Shown here piece after piece: positions 1-8,823 of a stretch of DNA of 64,000 bases. The stretch spans positions 62,001-126,000 of the forward strand of contig NZ_JALIRP010000002.1 in assembly GCF_022898935.1 (NCBI RefSeq), given 5' to 3'. A program made the position numbers and the translations under genes. Under the pieces are notes generated by a model. It worked only from the letters and a program-made list of their open reading frames with translations, was not told the DNA's origin and did no database searches. Numbering within the stretch: position 1 is the stretch's first letter; every line of letters starts with the position of its first letter. This DNA is from Paenibacillus mangrovi. GTDB lineage: Bacteria; Bacillota; Bacilli; Paenibacillales; Paenibacillaceae.

Positions 1-1294
1 CTCCGGCGTAGGCTCCTCTGGCTTCCCGTTCCAGCTCGGCGATAATCTCCATTGCTCTCAGTTTCGGTGCGCCGGATACCGTACCAGCCGGCAAGCAGGA
101 GAGAAAGGCATCAAAGAAGTCTTTGTCATCCCGGAGCATGCCGGAGACGTTAGAAACCATGTGCATGACATGGGAATACCGCTCGATTTCCATGAACATA
201 TCGCATTTGACAGTTCCAAACCGGGAAACTCGCCCCAGATCATTACGTCCTAAGTCGACAAGCATCAGATGCTCCGCCCGTTCCTTTTCGTCCTCAAGCA
301 GTTCCTCTGCGAGCCGTTCATCATCAGTCTCATCGGTGCCGCGGGGGCGGGTACCGGCAATCGGCCGTGTCTCCACCCGATCACCGTCAACCTTGACCAG
401 TGCCTCCGGTGAGGTTCCGACAATGATCTCCTCATGCATTTTAAGATAGTACATATAGGGGGAGGGATTGAGCGTTCTCAGCACACGGTATACATGCAGC
501 GGGCAAACTTCAGTTTCGATATGGAAACGCTGGGACAACACCACTTGAAAAATATCCCCGGAACGGATATATTCCTGGGCCTGCTCCACATTAGACATGT
601 ACTGTTCCTTTGTCATGTTGGACTTGATATCCCCAAGCTCAATATCCGCAGGAATCACGCGGCCATTCACGTTTTCACGTGGCCCCTGCATTTCGAGCTG
701 CTCTGCGATTTGGTTAAGCTTGTGGTCGATTTCCATATAACTGAGGCGGATATCCTCATCGGTATCCTCTTCCTTCACGTGGACGTTTCCTACCAACAAA
801 ACCTGTTGTTTCACATGATCGAACACAATCACCGTGTCGCAAAACATAAACCGGATATCATCCATTCCGAGATCATCCACCGTATGAGCGGGTAGCTTTT
901 CGTAATATTGCAGCAGATCGTAACCGAAGAACCCGATCGCCCCGCCCGTAAATGGAGGAAGTTCCTCCGTTTTCGGGCTGCGATAGCGACGGAGCAAGGC
1001 CTTTAGCTCTTCCACCGGCTTGCCTTTCATGGTTTCCTTGCCGCCATTCCTTTCCAGAATGATCTCGCCCTTCTTACCGTAAATCATCATGAAAGGATCG
1101 GTCCCGATGAAAGAATAACGCGCCCACCTACTGCCACCCTCTACACTTTCAAGTAAAAATGCGCATTCTCGCTCAGCATAACGCTGAAAAATACGTATCG
1201 GGGTTTCCATGTCCGCCAGCAGCCGTTTCACGACAGGAATCAGATTGTACTCGCGGGACAGCTTTATGACCTGCTCCACACGCGGATTCATCAT
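1..1294 (-). CDS. trpE: Anthranilate synthase component I, C-terminus cut by window edge
   Basis: Converts chorismate and glutamine-derived ammonia to anthranilate, the first step of tryptophan synthesis. About 431 codons lie in the window; roughly the last 80 residues run off the left edge. I read the feedback-site motif LLES with GGSRWARYSFIG near the N-terminus, then PIAGTRPRG, LVDLGRNDLGRV and LPAGTVSGAPKLRAMEII, all typical of the chorismate-binding fold. Two tandem ATGs open the gene; the outer one (1292-1294) follows an AAGGAGGG ribosome site by about 7 bases. It is preceded by a TRAP-type leader and follows aroH, as in the Bacillus aro-trp supraoperon. Confidence 0.95.
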   Translation of the reverse strand, partial: MMNPRVEQVIKLSREYNLIPVVKRLLADMETPIRIFQRYAERECAFLLESVEGGSRWARYSFIGTDPFMMIYGKKGEIILERNGGKETMKGKPVEELKALLRRYRSPKTEELPPFTGGAIGFFGYDLLQYYEKLPAHTVDDLGMDDIRFMFCDTVIVFDHVKQQVLLVGNVHVKEEDTDEDIRLSYMEIDHKLNQIAEQLEMQGPRENVNGRVIPADIELGDIKSNMTKEQYMSNVEQAQEYIRSGDIFQVVLSQRFHIETEVCPLHVYRVLRTLNPSPYMYYLKMHEEIIVGTSPEALVKVDGDRVETRPIAGTRPRGTDETDDERLAEELLEDEKERAEHLMLVDLGRNDLGRVSRFGTVKCDMFMEIERYSHVMHMVSNVSGMLRDDKDFFDAFLSCLPAGTVSGAPKLRAMEIIAELEREARGAYAG

Positions 1295-1339
1295 TGTTGT
1301 TCCCTCCTTTGTTCATCATTCGAGTTTTGATCACAGACA

Positions 1340-1369
1340 ACAAAAAAACCTCTACCGAAGTAGAGGTTT
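1340..1369 (-). terminator. trp leader intrinsic terminator (attenuator)
   Basis: Minus-strand RNA forms a perfect 10-bp stem (1346-1355 with 1360-1369) capped by a UUCG tetraloop and followed by seven U residues. It sits about 45 bases upstream of the trpE start, so it can abort transcription before trpE. Its 5' arm can instead pair with TRAP triplets upstream. Confidence 0.85.
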
Positions 1370-1454
1370 GACGTTCATTAAGTATATGGAAAGAGTCGCC
1401 TACGGCAGATTTGGTTATACCAAGACCGTTAGCAGTCCTAATCCTTCCAAATCT

Positions 1455-1490
1455 CTAGGAAAAATGAACATGCCAGTCTATGGATAACAT
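1455..1490 (-). CDS. Possible second short leader ORF, one Trp codon
   Basis: This ATG overlaps the stop of the preceding leader ORF in a TGATG arrangement and would encode 11 residues, MLSIDWHVHFS, ending in TAG. Overlap of this kind would allow translational coupling. There is no independent ribosome site, and with only 11 codons chance is a serious alternative. Confidence 0.25.
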   Translation of the reverse strand: MLSIDWHVHFS

Positions 1491-1522
1491 CAATGCCAGA
1501 CGTTCCAGAAGTTGCTATACAT
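1490..1522 (-). CDS. Candidate Trp-rich leader peptide of the trp operon
   Basis: A 10-codon frame, MYSNFWNVWH, begins six bases after the last TRAP triplet and contains two UGG codons (residues 6 and 9). The only purine-rich sequence available as a ribosome site is the GAG triplets at the 3' end of the TRAP site itself. A ribosome starting here would cover triplets 8-10, so TRAP binding and translation should exclude each other. Trp-rich leader peptides sense charged tRNA-Trp in enterobacterial trp operons and in the B. subtilis anti-TRAP leader. Having one directly after a TRAP site in a trpE leader is my inference and rests on one sequence. Confidence 0.4.
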   Translation of the reverse strand: MYSNFWNVWH

Positions 1523-1528
1523 ATTGGA

Positions 1529-1576
1529 CTCTGCTCTTCTATACTCAACTCAGCTCATCTAAACTCTACTCAGCTA
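1529..1576 (-). promoter_or_regulatory. TRAP-binding site: ten (G/U)AG triplets at exact 5-nt spacing
   Basis: On the minus-strand RNA ten triplets, seven GAG and three UAG, start every five bases without exception. On the plus strand they are CTC/CTA at 1529, 1534, 1539 and so on up to 1574. NAG triplets separated by two bases are the recognition pattern of the TRAP 11-mer, and the TRAP gene mtrB lies at 11269-11493. An eleventh triplet in register is absent at both ends. Bound TRAP would block the antiterminator and let the 1340-1369 terminator form. Confidence 0.9.
1561..1570 (-). promoter_or_regulatory. Antiterminator strand of the trp leader
   Basis: The RNA segment AGUAGAGUUU, which contains TRAP triplets 2 and 3, is complementary over ten base pairs with one bulged C to the 5' arm of the attenuator (1359-1369). 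This gives the mutually exclusive folds expected for TRAP attenuation. Confidence 0.65.
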
Positions 1577-1654
1577 CACGGATTAACCAAGATCTCTATC
1601 CCGGTTCAATCCAAACATTCAGAATGCTCAGAAGTTCACTATGACTTCTTCCAT

Positions 1655-1683
1655 TCTATATACATTGTTCGAAATAGAAGCAA
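1655..1683 (-). promoter_or_regulatory. Possible sigma-A promoter of the trp leader
   Basis: TTGCTT (1678-1683) and TATAGA (1655-1660) are separated by 17 bases, which would give a leader of about 350 bases. The -35 box lies in an inverted repeat (GAAATAGA and TCTATTTC, flanked by GTTCGAAC-like sequence), which could be an operator or chance. The whole 1295-1760 gap is accounted for by this leader. Confidence 0.4.
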
Positions 1684-1760
1684 TCTATTTCTTCGTTCGA
1701 ACTATGTAAATCACTATACAGGATTAACACTCGTCCTGGCAAGTACATCGCTTAAAAAAT

Positions 1761-2135
1761 TTAAGCTTTGGGTGCAGCCAGGTCTGGACGCAGCTTTTTA
1801 GCTTCGTTCAGATACACATGCTTGATTTCGCTTTGACTCTTTTCGGTATTCACCTGAACCATCAGCCGGATGCAGCGCGGCAAGCTCCCTTTCACTGGAA
1901 CCTCCACGGAACACATTAAAGGCACCAGCTCCCAGCCCTCCAGCTGGCGAATGGCTTTTGCCGGAAACGCAGCGTCCAGATCCTGGGTCAGCGTAATCCA
2001 CACGCTGCAAATATCTTCTGGATTCACTTGGTTGCGCAGGGCGATTTCACGCATCAACATAACCGTCTCATCCAGAATTTCACGTTCATCATTATGCTCC
2101 ACTGTTGTCGCGCCGCGGATTCCTCTGTTATACAT
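1761..2135 (-). CDS. aroH: Monofunctional chorismate mutase, AroH class
   Basis: Rearranges chorismate to prephenate for phenylalanine and tyrosine. The protein has 124 residues, the usual AroH size, and keeps the active-site set known from the B. subtilis enzyme at identical positions: Arg7, Cys75, Glu78, Arg90 and Tyr108. The ATG follows a GGAGGGAAAGTCC ribosome site and overlaps the end of aroB by 8 bases, so the two are translationally linked. Its position between aroB and trpE puts the branch enzyme at the split between the tryptophan and Phe/Tyr routes. Confidence 0.95.
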   Translation of the reverse strand: MYNRGIRGATTVEHNDEREILDETVMLMREIALRNQVNPEDICSVWITLTQDLDAAFPAKAIRQLEGWELVPLMCSVEVPVKGSLPRCIRLMVQVNTEKSQSEIKHVYLNEAKKLRPDLAAPKA

Positions 2136-3237
2136 GGACTTTCCCTCCTTTTCTAAGCTGCTTTAGAATATCCCTTACGAGTTGCTGCGGAATATTCTTC
2201 TCGATGCTGACAGAGCCAATCGAGTCCGGTACCACGAATACCATGGTGCCTTCTTTGAATTTCTTGTCATGCATCATCGCTGCGATCAGATCATCCTCGT
2301 CCAAATGGTCCGGCAGTATAACAGGCAAATTCAAGGAGGTCAGCATCTCCGTCGTTGCTGCATAGATGCCTTCGCCACGGCCCAAAGCCTCAGCCATAAG
2401 GGCAGATCCGGCCATTCCGATGGAAATGGCTTCTCCGTGCAGAAACTCGCCGTAACCGCCAACGGCTTCAATAGCATGACCTATAGTGTGTCCGAGATTC
2501 AAAATGGCACGTAGTCCGCCTTCCCGTTCATCCTGAGATACGACTTCTGCTTTGATGGCGACGCCGCGCTCCAGACCATATCCGAGAGCTTTCGGATCAA
2601 GCGCTAACAGTTCCTTTGCATGATCCTTGCACCAGTAAGCAAATGCCTCGTCCTTAATTAGACCATGTTTGAGCATTTCAGCCAATCCGGCAGATACTTC
2701 ACGAGGAGGCAGGGTGGTAAGTGTATCAAGATCATACAGCACCAATTCAGGCTGATGAAAAGCACCAATCATATTTTTGGCCAGCGGGTGGTTTACGGCA
2801 ACCTTTCCGCCTACACTGCTGTCATGCGCCAGAATCGTCGTCGGCATTTGAATAAACGAAACACCGCGCATATAGGTAGCGGCAACAAAACCGGCCAAAT
2901 CCCCAACAACGCCGCCGCCAAGAGCAATGACAGACGAGTTGCGGTCGAGTCCTCCCTGAATCGCTGAGGTCATGACTTCTTCGAAGACGGACAGTGATTT
3001 CGAGCCTTCTCCAGATTTAACGATGGATACCACCAGCTTGAAACCTGCTTCTTCCAAAGAGGACTTCAGAGTTTCCAAATGAAACGGAGCGACCTTATCG
3101 TCCGTGACAATCAAATGCGGACTTTTAACAGACAACCCATGCTTTATCAGATAAGCCGCGGCCTGCGGCAGCAAACCGGAGCCGATATAGATCGGATACG
3201 AGCGCTCTCCCAATTCCACATGTACGGTTCTCATCAT
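2128..3237 (-). CDS. aroB: 3-dehydroquinate synthase
   Basis: Cyclises DAHP to 3-dehydroquinate, the second shikimate-pathway step, using NAD and a divalent metal. The 369-residue protein shows the NAD-binding GGGVVGDLAGFVAATYMRG segment near residue 110, then HDSSVGGKVAVNHPLAKN, and later the metal-ligand region around NLGHTIGHA. The start codon overlaps the aroC stop in a TAATG junction. A second in-frame ATG follows immediately (MM). Confidence 0.96.
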   Translation of the reverse strand: MMRTVHVELGERSYPIYIGSGLLPQAAAYLIKHGLSVKSPHLIVTDDKVAPFHLETLKSSLEEAGFKLVVSIVKSGEGSKSLSVFEEVMTSAIQGGLDRNSSVIALGGGVVGDLAGFVAATYMRGVSFIQMPTTILAHDSSVGGKVAVNHPLAKNMIGAFHQPELVLYDLDTLTTLPPREVSAGLAEMLKHGLIKDEAFAYWCKDHAKELLALDPKALGYGLERGVAIKAEVVSQDEREGGLRAILNLGHTIGHAIEAVGGYGEFLHGEAISIGMAGSALMAEALGRGEGIYAATTEMLTSLNLPVILPDHLDEDDLIAAMMHDKKFKEGTMVFVVPDSIGSVSIEKNIPQQLVRDILKQLRKGGKVHV

Positions 3238-4406
3238 TAATATTTCTCCACTTGTGCCAAGTAGTTGTTATAGTTGGCACGGATTTCATCCATGGAGTCC
3301 CCGCCGAATTTCTCAAGAAACGCCTTGGCAATTTCCCATGCCACCACATGTTCCATGACTACACTCGCCGCAGGCACCGCACAAGCATCAGAGCGCTCCA
3401 CTTGAGCCGTGAACGGTTCCTTCGTATCGATATCCACGCTTCGGAGCGGTTTGTACAGCGTCGGGATCGGCTTCATCACGCCGCGCACCACGACAGGCAT
3501 TCCGTTGGTCATGCCGCCTTCAAATCCGCCAAGACGGTTGCTTGCGCGGTAGAATCCGCGGCCGTTTTCATGCATGATTTCATCATGAACCTGGGAACCG
3601 CGAAGCACACCCGCTTCGAAACCGATACCGATCTCAACACCCTTGAATGCGTTAATCGACATCACTGCCTGCGCAATCCGGCCGTCGAGCTTACGGTCAT
3701 ATTGTACATAACTTCCTAGACCAACAGGAAGACCTTCAACCACACATTCAACAACGCCTCCAACGGAGTCGCCTTCTTTTTTAATCTGATCGATGTAAGC
3801 TTCCATCTTCTGTTCTGTCTCAGGATCAACCACGCGAACGGAAGAAGCTTCAGTCCGCTCGTTCAGCTCATCAACGGACAGCTGGTTAGCAGGCGCCTCA
3901 ATTTCTCCGATCCGGATGACTTGTCCGCCGATCTTCACACCGAAAGCTTCAAGAAACTGGCGTGCAATCGCTCCACAAGCGACACGGACGGCCGTTTCTC
4001 TTGCACTGGAGCGTTCCAGTACGTTCCGAAGATCCTTCAAGTTATATTTGAGTCCTCCGTTCAAATCCGCATGGCCAGGGCGAGGACGATGCACGCGGCG
4101 CTTCGCCTCATCATTGTCTTCAATCGGTTCCACGTTCATGATCTGGTCCCAGCTGGCCCAGTCCTTGTTCTCCACAACGATGGCAACCGGTGCACCGGTT
4201 GTTACGCCATGGCGAACACCACCGACGATTCGTGCCGTATCCTTCTCAATTTGCATCCGGCGTCCGCGTCCATGACCCTTCTGGCGGCGCTGAAGCTGGA
4301 AATTCAATGCTTCAAAGTCCAATGTAAGATTACTTGGCAAACCTTCAATAATAGCAGTAAGCTGGGGACCATGCGTTTCCCCGGCTGTTAAGTAACGTAT
4401 ACTCAT
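3237..4406 (-). CDS. aroC: Chorismate synthase
   Basis: FMN-dependent removal of phosphate from EPSP gives chorismate, the common aromatic precursor. The 389-residue protein has the N-terminal [16 protein letters not shown] signature, the basic [11 protein letters not shown] segment and [12 protein letters not shown]. The ATG is preceded by AAAGGGGGAAAGCGC. It is the first gene of the aroC-aroB-aroH group and has its own promoter-like sequence 60-90 bases upstream. B. subtilis literature calls this gene aroF. Confidence 0.96.
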   Translation of the reverse strand: MSIRYLTAGETHGPQLTAIIEGLPSNLTLDFEALNFQLQRRQKGHGRGRRMQIEKDTARIVGGVRHGVTTGAPVAIVVENKDWASWDQIMNVEPIEDNDEAKRRVHRPRPGHADLNGGLKYNLKDLRNVLERSSARETAVRVACGAIARQFLEAFGVKIGGQVIRIGEIEAPANQLSVDELNERTEASSVRVVDPETEQKMEAYIDQIKKEGDSVGGVVECVVEGLPVGLGSYVQYDRKLDGRIAQAVMSINAFKGVEIGIGFEAGVLRGSQVHDEIMHENGRGFYRASNRLGGFEGGMTNGMPVVVRGVMKPIPTLYKPLRSVDIDTKEPFTAQVERSDACAVPAASVVMEHVVAWEIAKAFLEKFGGDSMDEIRANYNNYLAQVEKY

Positions 4407-4467
4407 GCGCTTTCCCCCTTTAAACTGTTAAACGGTAATTGACTAAAATCCGATGATATCTTTGCTC

Positions 4468-4496
4468 ATTATAGTATAGCTTACCTGCTTTGACAA
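4468..4496 (-). promoter_or_regulatory. Sigma-A promoter of the aroC operon
   Basis: TTGTCA (4491-4496) and a perfect TATAAT (4468-4473) are spaced 17 bases apart, between the upstream terminator and aroC. This is one of the best vegetative promoter matches in the window. Confidence 0.75.
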
Positions 4497-4512
4497 GGAA
4501 TGACCTTAAAGC

Positions 4513-4550
4513 AAAAAGACGCCGGTCCTTCAACTAAGAAGGTCGGCGCC
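4513..4550 (-). terminator. Terminator between the 60-aa gene and aroC
   Basis: A long GC-rich hairpin (GGCGCCGACCTTC against GAAGGACCGGCGTC) is followed by five U residues on the minus strand. It separates the ndk-cheR group from the aroC operon. Confidence 0.8.
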
Positions 4551-4733
4551 TCATTCGGTGCTGCTGCTGTTAACAATGAACCTGTCTGCTTGCATGTTGT
4601 CTTTCTTCTCTCGCTCTACCGAATCCTGAACCATGCGGCTTAAGCGGATATCCTCAATGCCCAGAATCTGTCCGCATTCCTGAATTGTTATAAAACCGCG
4701 GCGGTAAGCCGTGATCACCTTGCGCTTATCCAT
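4551..4733 (-). CDS. Small uncharacterised protein, 60 aa
   Basis: I do not recognise this protein. It begins MDKRKVITAYRRGFITIQE, is basic at the N-terminus and predicted helical (GQILGIEDIRLSRMVQD), with a charged tail, so a small DNA-binding or adaptor role is possible but unsupported. I start it at the second in-frame ATG because the GGAGGT ribosome site lies after the first ATG (4760). It stands between cheR and aroC and is followed directly by a terminator. Confidence 0.6.
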   Translation of the reverse strand: MDKRKVITAYRRGFITIQECGQILGIEDIRLSRMVQDSVEREKKDNMQADRFIVNSSSTE

Positions 4734-4821
4734 ACGAAAAACAGACCTCCACTTGTTCATACGTTCGTGTTAGTCATAGTATCGTATCAAATGGCTGCAA
4801 TTATACCCAAGGAATGCAAGA

Positions 4822-6092
<1,271 letters not shown>

Positions 6093-6198
6093 AAACTCAC
6101 TCTCCCATTTTGATTCAAGTCATAAGGTTAGGTTTGGTAATCTTCTTACAGATACTTCGGACTGACGTATTGATCATGGACCGGATTGAACCTAGCCA

Positions 6199-7173
6199 TT
6201 AATAGGACCGTTTAGTGACAAAGTGCGCGATGTCCCTCAAATTTTTCTTTGTCCGGTTTTCCGGGAGCCGTTCAAGCGCATCAAGTGCTTTCTTGATATA
6301 GCGGTCAGCCAGCTCCTCCGCCCGGGCAATCCCTTGGCTTGCCTTGATCATCTTAATGGCGCCGGTAACGTCGCATTCCCCGTTGCGCTCACGGATATAG
6401 CTGATTTCACGCAGAAGCGGACCTTGCAGCTCCTCATCCTGCAGCGCATAAATGACCGGAAGCGTTATATTGCCTTGTCTCATATCACTTCCAGGCGGCT
6501 TGCCGATCTGTTTCTCGGTACCACACAGGTCCAGCAGATCGTCCTGAATTTGGAAAGCCATACCGACGTTATAACCGTATCGGTACAACAGGTTTGCTGT
6601 TTTCGGATCCGATTCTGCAGCCACCGCACCGAGTTGGCAGCTGATCGCGATCAAAAGAGCGGTTTTGCGGCGGATACGCAAAAGATAACGACGCACGCTT
6701 TGCTCCGTATTAAAGAAATCCCGGATCTGTTCCATCTCGCCAATGGACATTTCCACCATCGCTTTGGAGAGAACCTGATGAATCAGCGGATTACCCAGCT
6801 CAGCTGCGATCATCAAAGCACGGGCATATATGTAATCACCGGTATACATAGCGATGCGGTTATCCCACTTGGACTTCACGGTGAGTTGTCCGCGGCGGGT
6901 ATCCGCATCATCAATCACATCATCATGGACCAGAGAAGCCATATGAATCAGCTCCAGTGGAACGGCAACATGCTTCAGCTTTTCGAGATCATAATTGCCG
7001 AACTTGCCGCCCATGAGAACGAATACCGGTCGCAGCCGCTTCCCTCCCGCCTTAAGCAAGTGCATGGATGTCTCATTAAGCAGCTCATGCTCTCCTTTGA
7101 TGCTGCGAAAGAGCTCATCTTCAATGTAGTTCATATCTTTTCTTAGTAAACCGAATATGTCTAATCTTTTCAT
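6199..7173 (-). CDS. hepT: Heptaprenyl diphosphate synthase, catalytic component II
   Basis: The large catalytic subunit of the two-part trans-prenyltransferase that builds the menaquinone side chain; its partner HepS is at 9573-10439. The 324-residue protein has the first aspartate-rich motif in LVHDDVIDDADTRRG (about residue 84), the second in QDDLLDLCG, and the GGKRLRP motif near residue 43. The 139-base gap upstream contains TATAAT and an extended TGCTATGAT, so it may have its own promoter even though ubiX precedes it. Confidence 0.93.
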   Translation of the reverse strand: MKRLDIFGLLRKDMNYIEDELFRSIKGEHELLNETSMHLLKAGGKRLRPVFVLMGGKFGNYDLEKLKHVAVPLELIHMASLVHDDVIDDADTRRGQLTVKSKWDNRIAMYTGDYIYARALMIAAELGNPLIHQVLSKAMVEMSIGEMEQIRDFFNTEQSVRRYLLRIRRKTALLIAISCQLGAVAAESDPKTANLLYRYGYNVGMAFQIQDDLLDLCGTEKQIGKPPGSDMRQGNITLPVIYALQDEELQGPLLREISYIRERNGECDVTGAIKMIKASQGIARAEELADRYIKKALDALERLPENRTKKNLRDIAHFVTKRSY

Positions 7174-7312
7174 TCTTTCACCCGTGTCAGCGTATTCTCA
7201 ATCCGCATTCCCTTTTCGCAAGCAGCAGAATTCGAGTCTAGAGTCTAGTTAGCAGCAGTATCAGTCAAATCATAGCATAAATTCATTATATAAATCACTT
7301 TTCGTAAATCGC

Positions 7313-7954
7313 TCATTCACCATTAGACGGTTTGGCAGCAGCCTGACCCCCGCTCCATCGGGTAAACAGGCTGTGTTCGATCCGCAAACTATCCAATATT
7401 TTACCTACCTGAAAATCAATCAAATCCTCAATTGTCTTCGGGTGAAAATAAAAAGCCGGCATAGCCGGGATCAGACGAACGCCCAGCCTGGCGAGCTTCA
7501 GCATATTCTCCAAATGAATGGCATGAAGAGGTGTCTCCCTTGGAACCAGCACCAGCGTCCGGCCTTCCTTCAGCATTACATCCGCCGCCCTAGTCATCAG
7601 ATTATCGGAAGAGCCGTTTGCTACGGAAGATAATGTGCCCATGGAGCACGGGACAATCACCATTCCTTCGACCTGAAATGAGCCGCTCGCAATGGTGGCT
7701 CCGATATCCGCAATTGGATGATAGTACAGCTTTCCTGGAAATCCTTCGAACTTCTCCTTCAGCACTTGCTCCCTTTTGCCGGCGTTCCAGCCGAGCTCTT
7801 CGCCCAGCACCCTCCAGCCGGCATTGGAAACAACGATGTGCACCGGGTAGCCTTGTGCCAACAGCACTTCAATCAAACGGATCCCATAAATAGAACCGCT
7901 TGCACCTGTAATACCGACAACCCAGCCGCGTTTCTCTTTTTCCAAATGTGTCAA
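7313..7954 (-). CDS. ubiX: UbiX-type flavin prenyltransferase
   Basis: This family prenylates FMN to make the cofactor of UbiD decarboxylases. The fold starts at GITGASGSIYGIRLIEVLL; later LVLVPRETPLHAIHLENM and the C-terminal AMPAFYFHPKTIEDLIDF are diagnostic. The 213-residue frame opens with TTG, overlapping the UbiA stop as TTGA. The ribosome site is weak, so coupling is likely. B. subtilis has no ubiX between its hep and men genes. With the adjacent UbiA prenyltransferase it suggests late steps of a futalosine-type menaquinone route, which is my inference. Confidence 0.88.
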   Translation of the reverse strand: MTHLEKEKRGWVVGITGASGSIYGIRLIEVLLAQGYPVHIVVSNAGWRVLGEELGWNAGKREQVLKEKFEGFPGKLYYHPIADIGATIASGSFQVEGMVIVPCSMGTLSSVANGSSDNLMTRAADVMLKEGRTLVLVPRETPLHAIHLENMLKLARLGVRLIPAMPAFYFHPKTIEDLIDFQVGKILDSLRIEHSLFTRWSGGQAAAKPSNGE

Positions 7955-8823
7955 TGGAATTGCACCACCAGGTCGATTAGTGTAAAGACAAACACGGCAA
8001 TGCTGAGTACGCTATTCATCGTAAAGAACGAGGTTTGTAGCTTGCTCATGTCATCTGGAGAGAGTATATAGTGTTCATAGAACAAAATAATATAAGAGAT
8101 TATCATTCCTGCAAAATACCACCAGCTAAGTTCAGTCGTAAAGAACAGAATGATGAACCCCACAGCCGTCAAGATATGAAAATACCGTGCGATCTTAAGC
8201 GATTGATGAATTCCAAAACGAGCGGGAATGGAATAAAGCCCTTCGTTTTTATCAAACTCCATGTCTTGAATCGCGTAGATCACATCAAATCCTGCAGTCC
8301 AGAATGCTACCGTCAAATAAAACAGGAATGCAACCCAGTCAATGCTGTTCGTTACCGCAACCCAACCTCCCAAAGGTGCAAGTGCGATCGTCAATCCAAG
8401 CACCAAATGGCACAGCCACGTAAAACGCTTCGTGTATGAATAGAACACCAGCATAAATACCGCAATCGGAAGCAGTTTCACAGCTAGAGGGGACAATTCA
8501 AATGCCGCCCAGAACAATAGAATGAAACATATGACCGTAAACAAGGTAACCTCGGCGGTTTTGAGCAAGCCTGCAGGAATCGCCCGTCCGGCGGTACGCG
8601 GGTTCTTTTTATCAATCACCTGGTCAATCATCCGGTTCAGGCCGAACGCTGCGCTTCTTGCTCCGAACATGGCCAGTAATACCCAGCCAATTTGGGCCCA
8701 TGAAGGCAGGTGTCCATGAACGACAACCGAACCCAGGATTGCTCCCATAAATGCAAAAGGCAGGGCAAACAATGTATGTTCGATTTTGATCATTTCCAAA
8801 AAAACGCCGATTTTCTTAAACAT
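7951..8823 (-). CDS. UbiA-family prenyltransferase (MqnP/UbiA-like)
   Basis: Membrane enzyme that attaches a polyprenyl chain to an aromatic acid. The first metal-binding motif reads NRMIDQVIDKKNPRT (about residue 63) and the second DVIYAIQDMEFDKNEG (about residue 178), with eight or so hydrophobic segments. The 4-hydroxybenzoate/MqnP type is favoured over MenA because of the NRxxDxxxD spacing and the ubiX neighbour. I start at ATG 8823, seven bases after AAGGAG, rather than an earlier in-frame codon at 8844. It overlaps menG by 8 bases and ubiX by 4. Confidence 0.85.
   Translation of the reverse strand: MFKKIGVFLEMIKIEHTLFALPFAFMGAILGSVVVHGHLPSWAQIGWVLLAMFGARSAAFGLNRMIDQVIDKKNPRTAGRAIPAGLLKTAEVTLFTVICFILLFWAAFELSPLAVKLLPIAVFMLVFYSYTKRFTWLCHLVLGLTIALAPLGGWVAVTNSIDWVAFLFYLTVAFWTAGFDVIYAIQDMEFDKNEGLYSIPARFGIHQSLKIARYFHILTAVGFIILFFTTELSWWYFAGMIISYIILFYEHYILSPDDMSKLQTSFFTMNSVLSIAVFVFTLIDLVVQFH

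Noticed and set aside
1529..1576. Regular 5-base repeat as a microsatellite or CRISPR-like array
   Set aside because: Only the NAG triplets are constant and the spacers vary, which is the TRAP pattern. The unit is far too short for CRISPR.
1493..1801. 102-codon plus-strand frame over the trp leader
   Set aside because: It is the complement of the TRAP triplets and leader; it has no ribosome site, and the Ser/Leu/Asn-rich translation follows from the repeated CTC triplets.
6223..7146. 307-codon plus-strand frame
   Set aside because: Antisense shadow of hepT, which is complete and well recognised.
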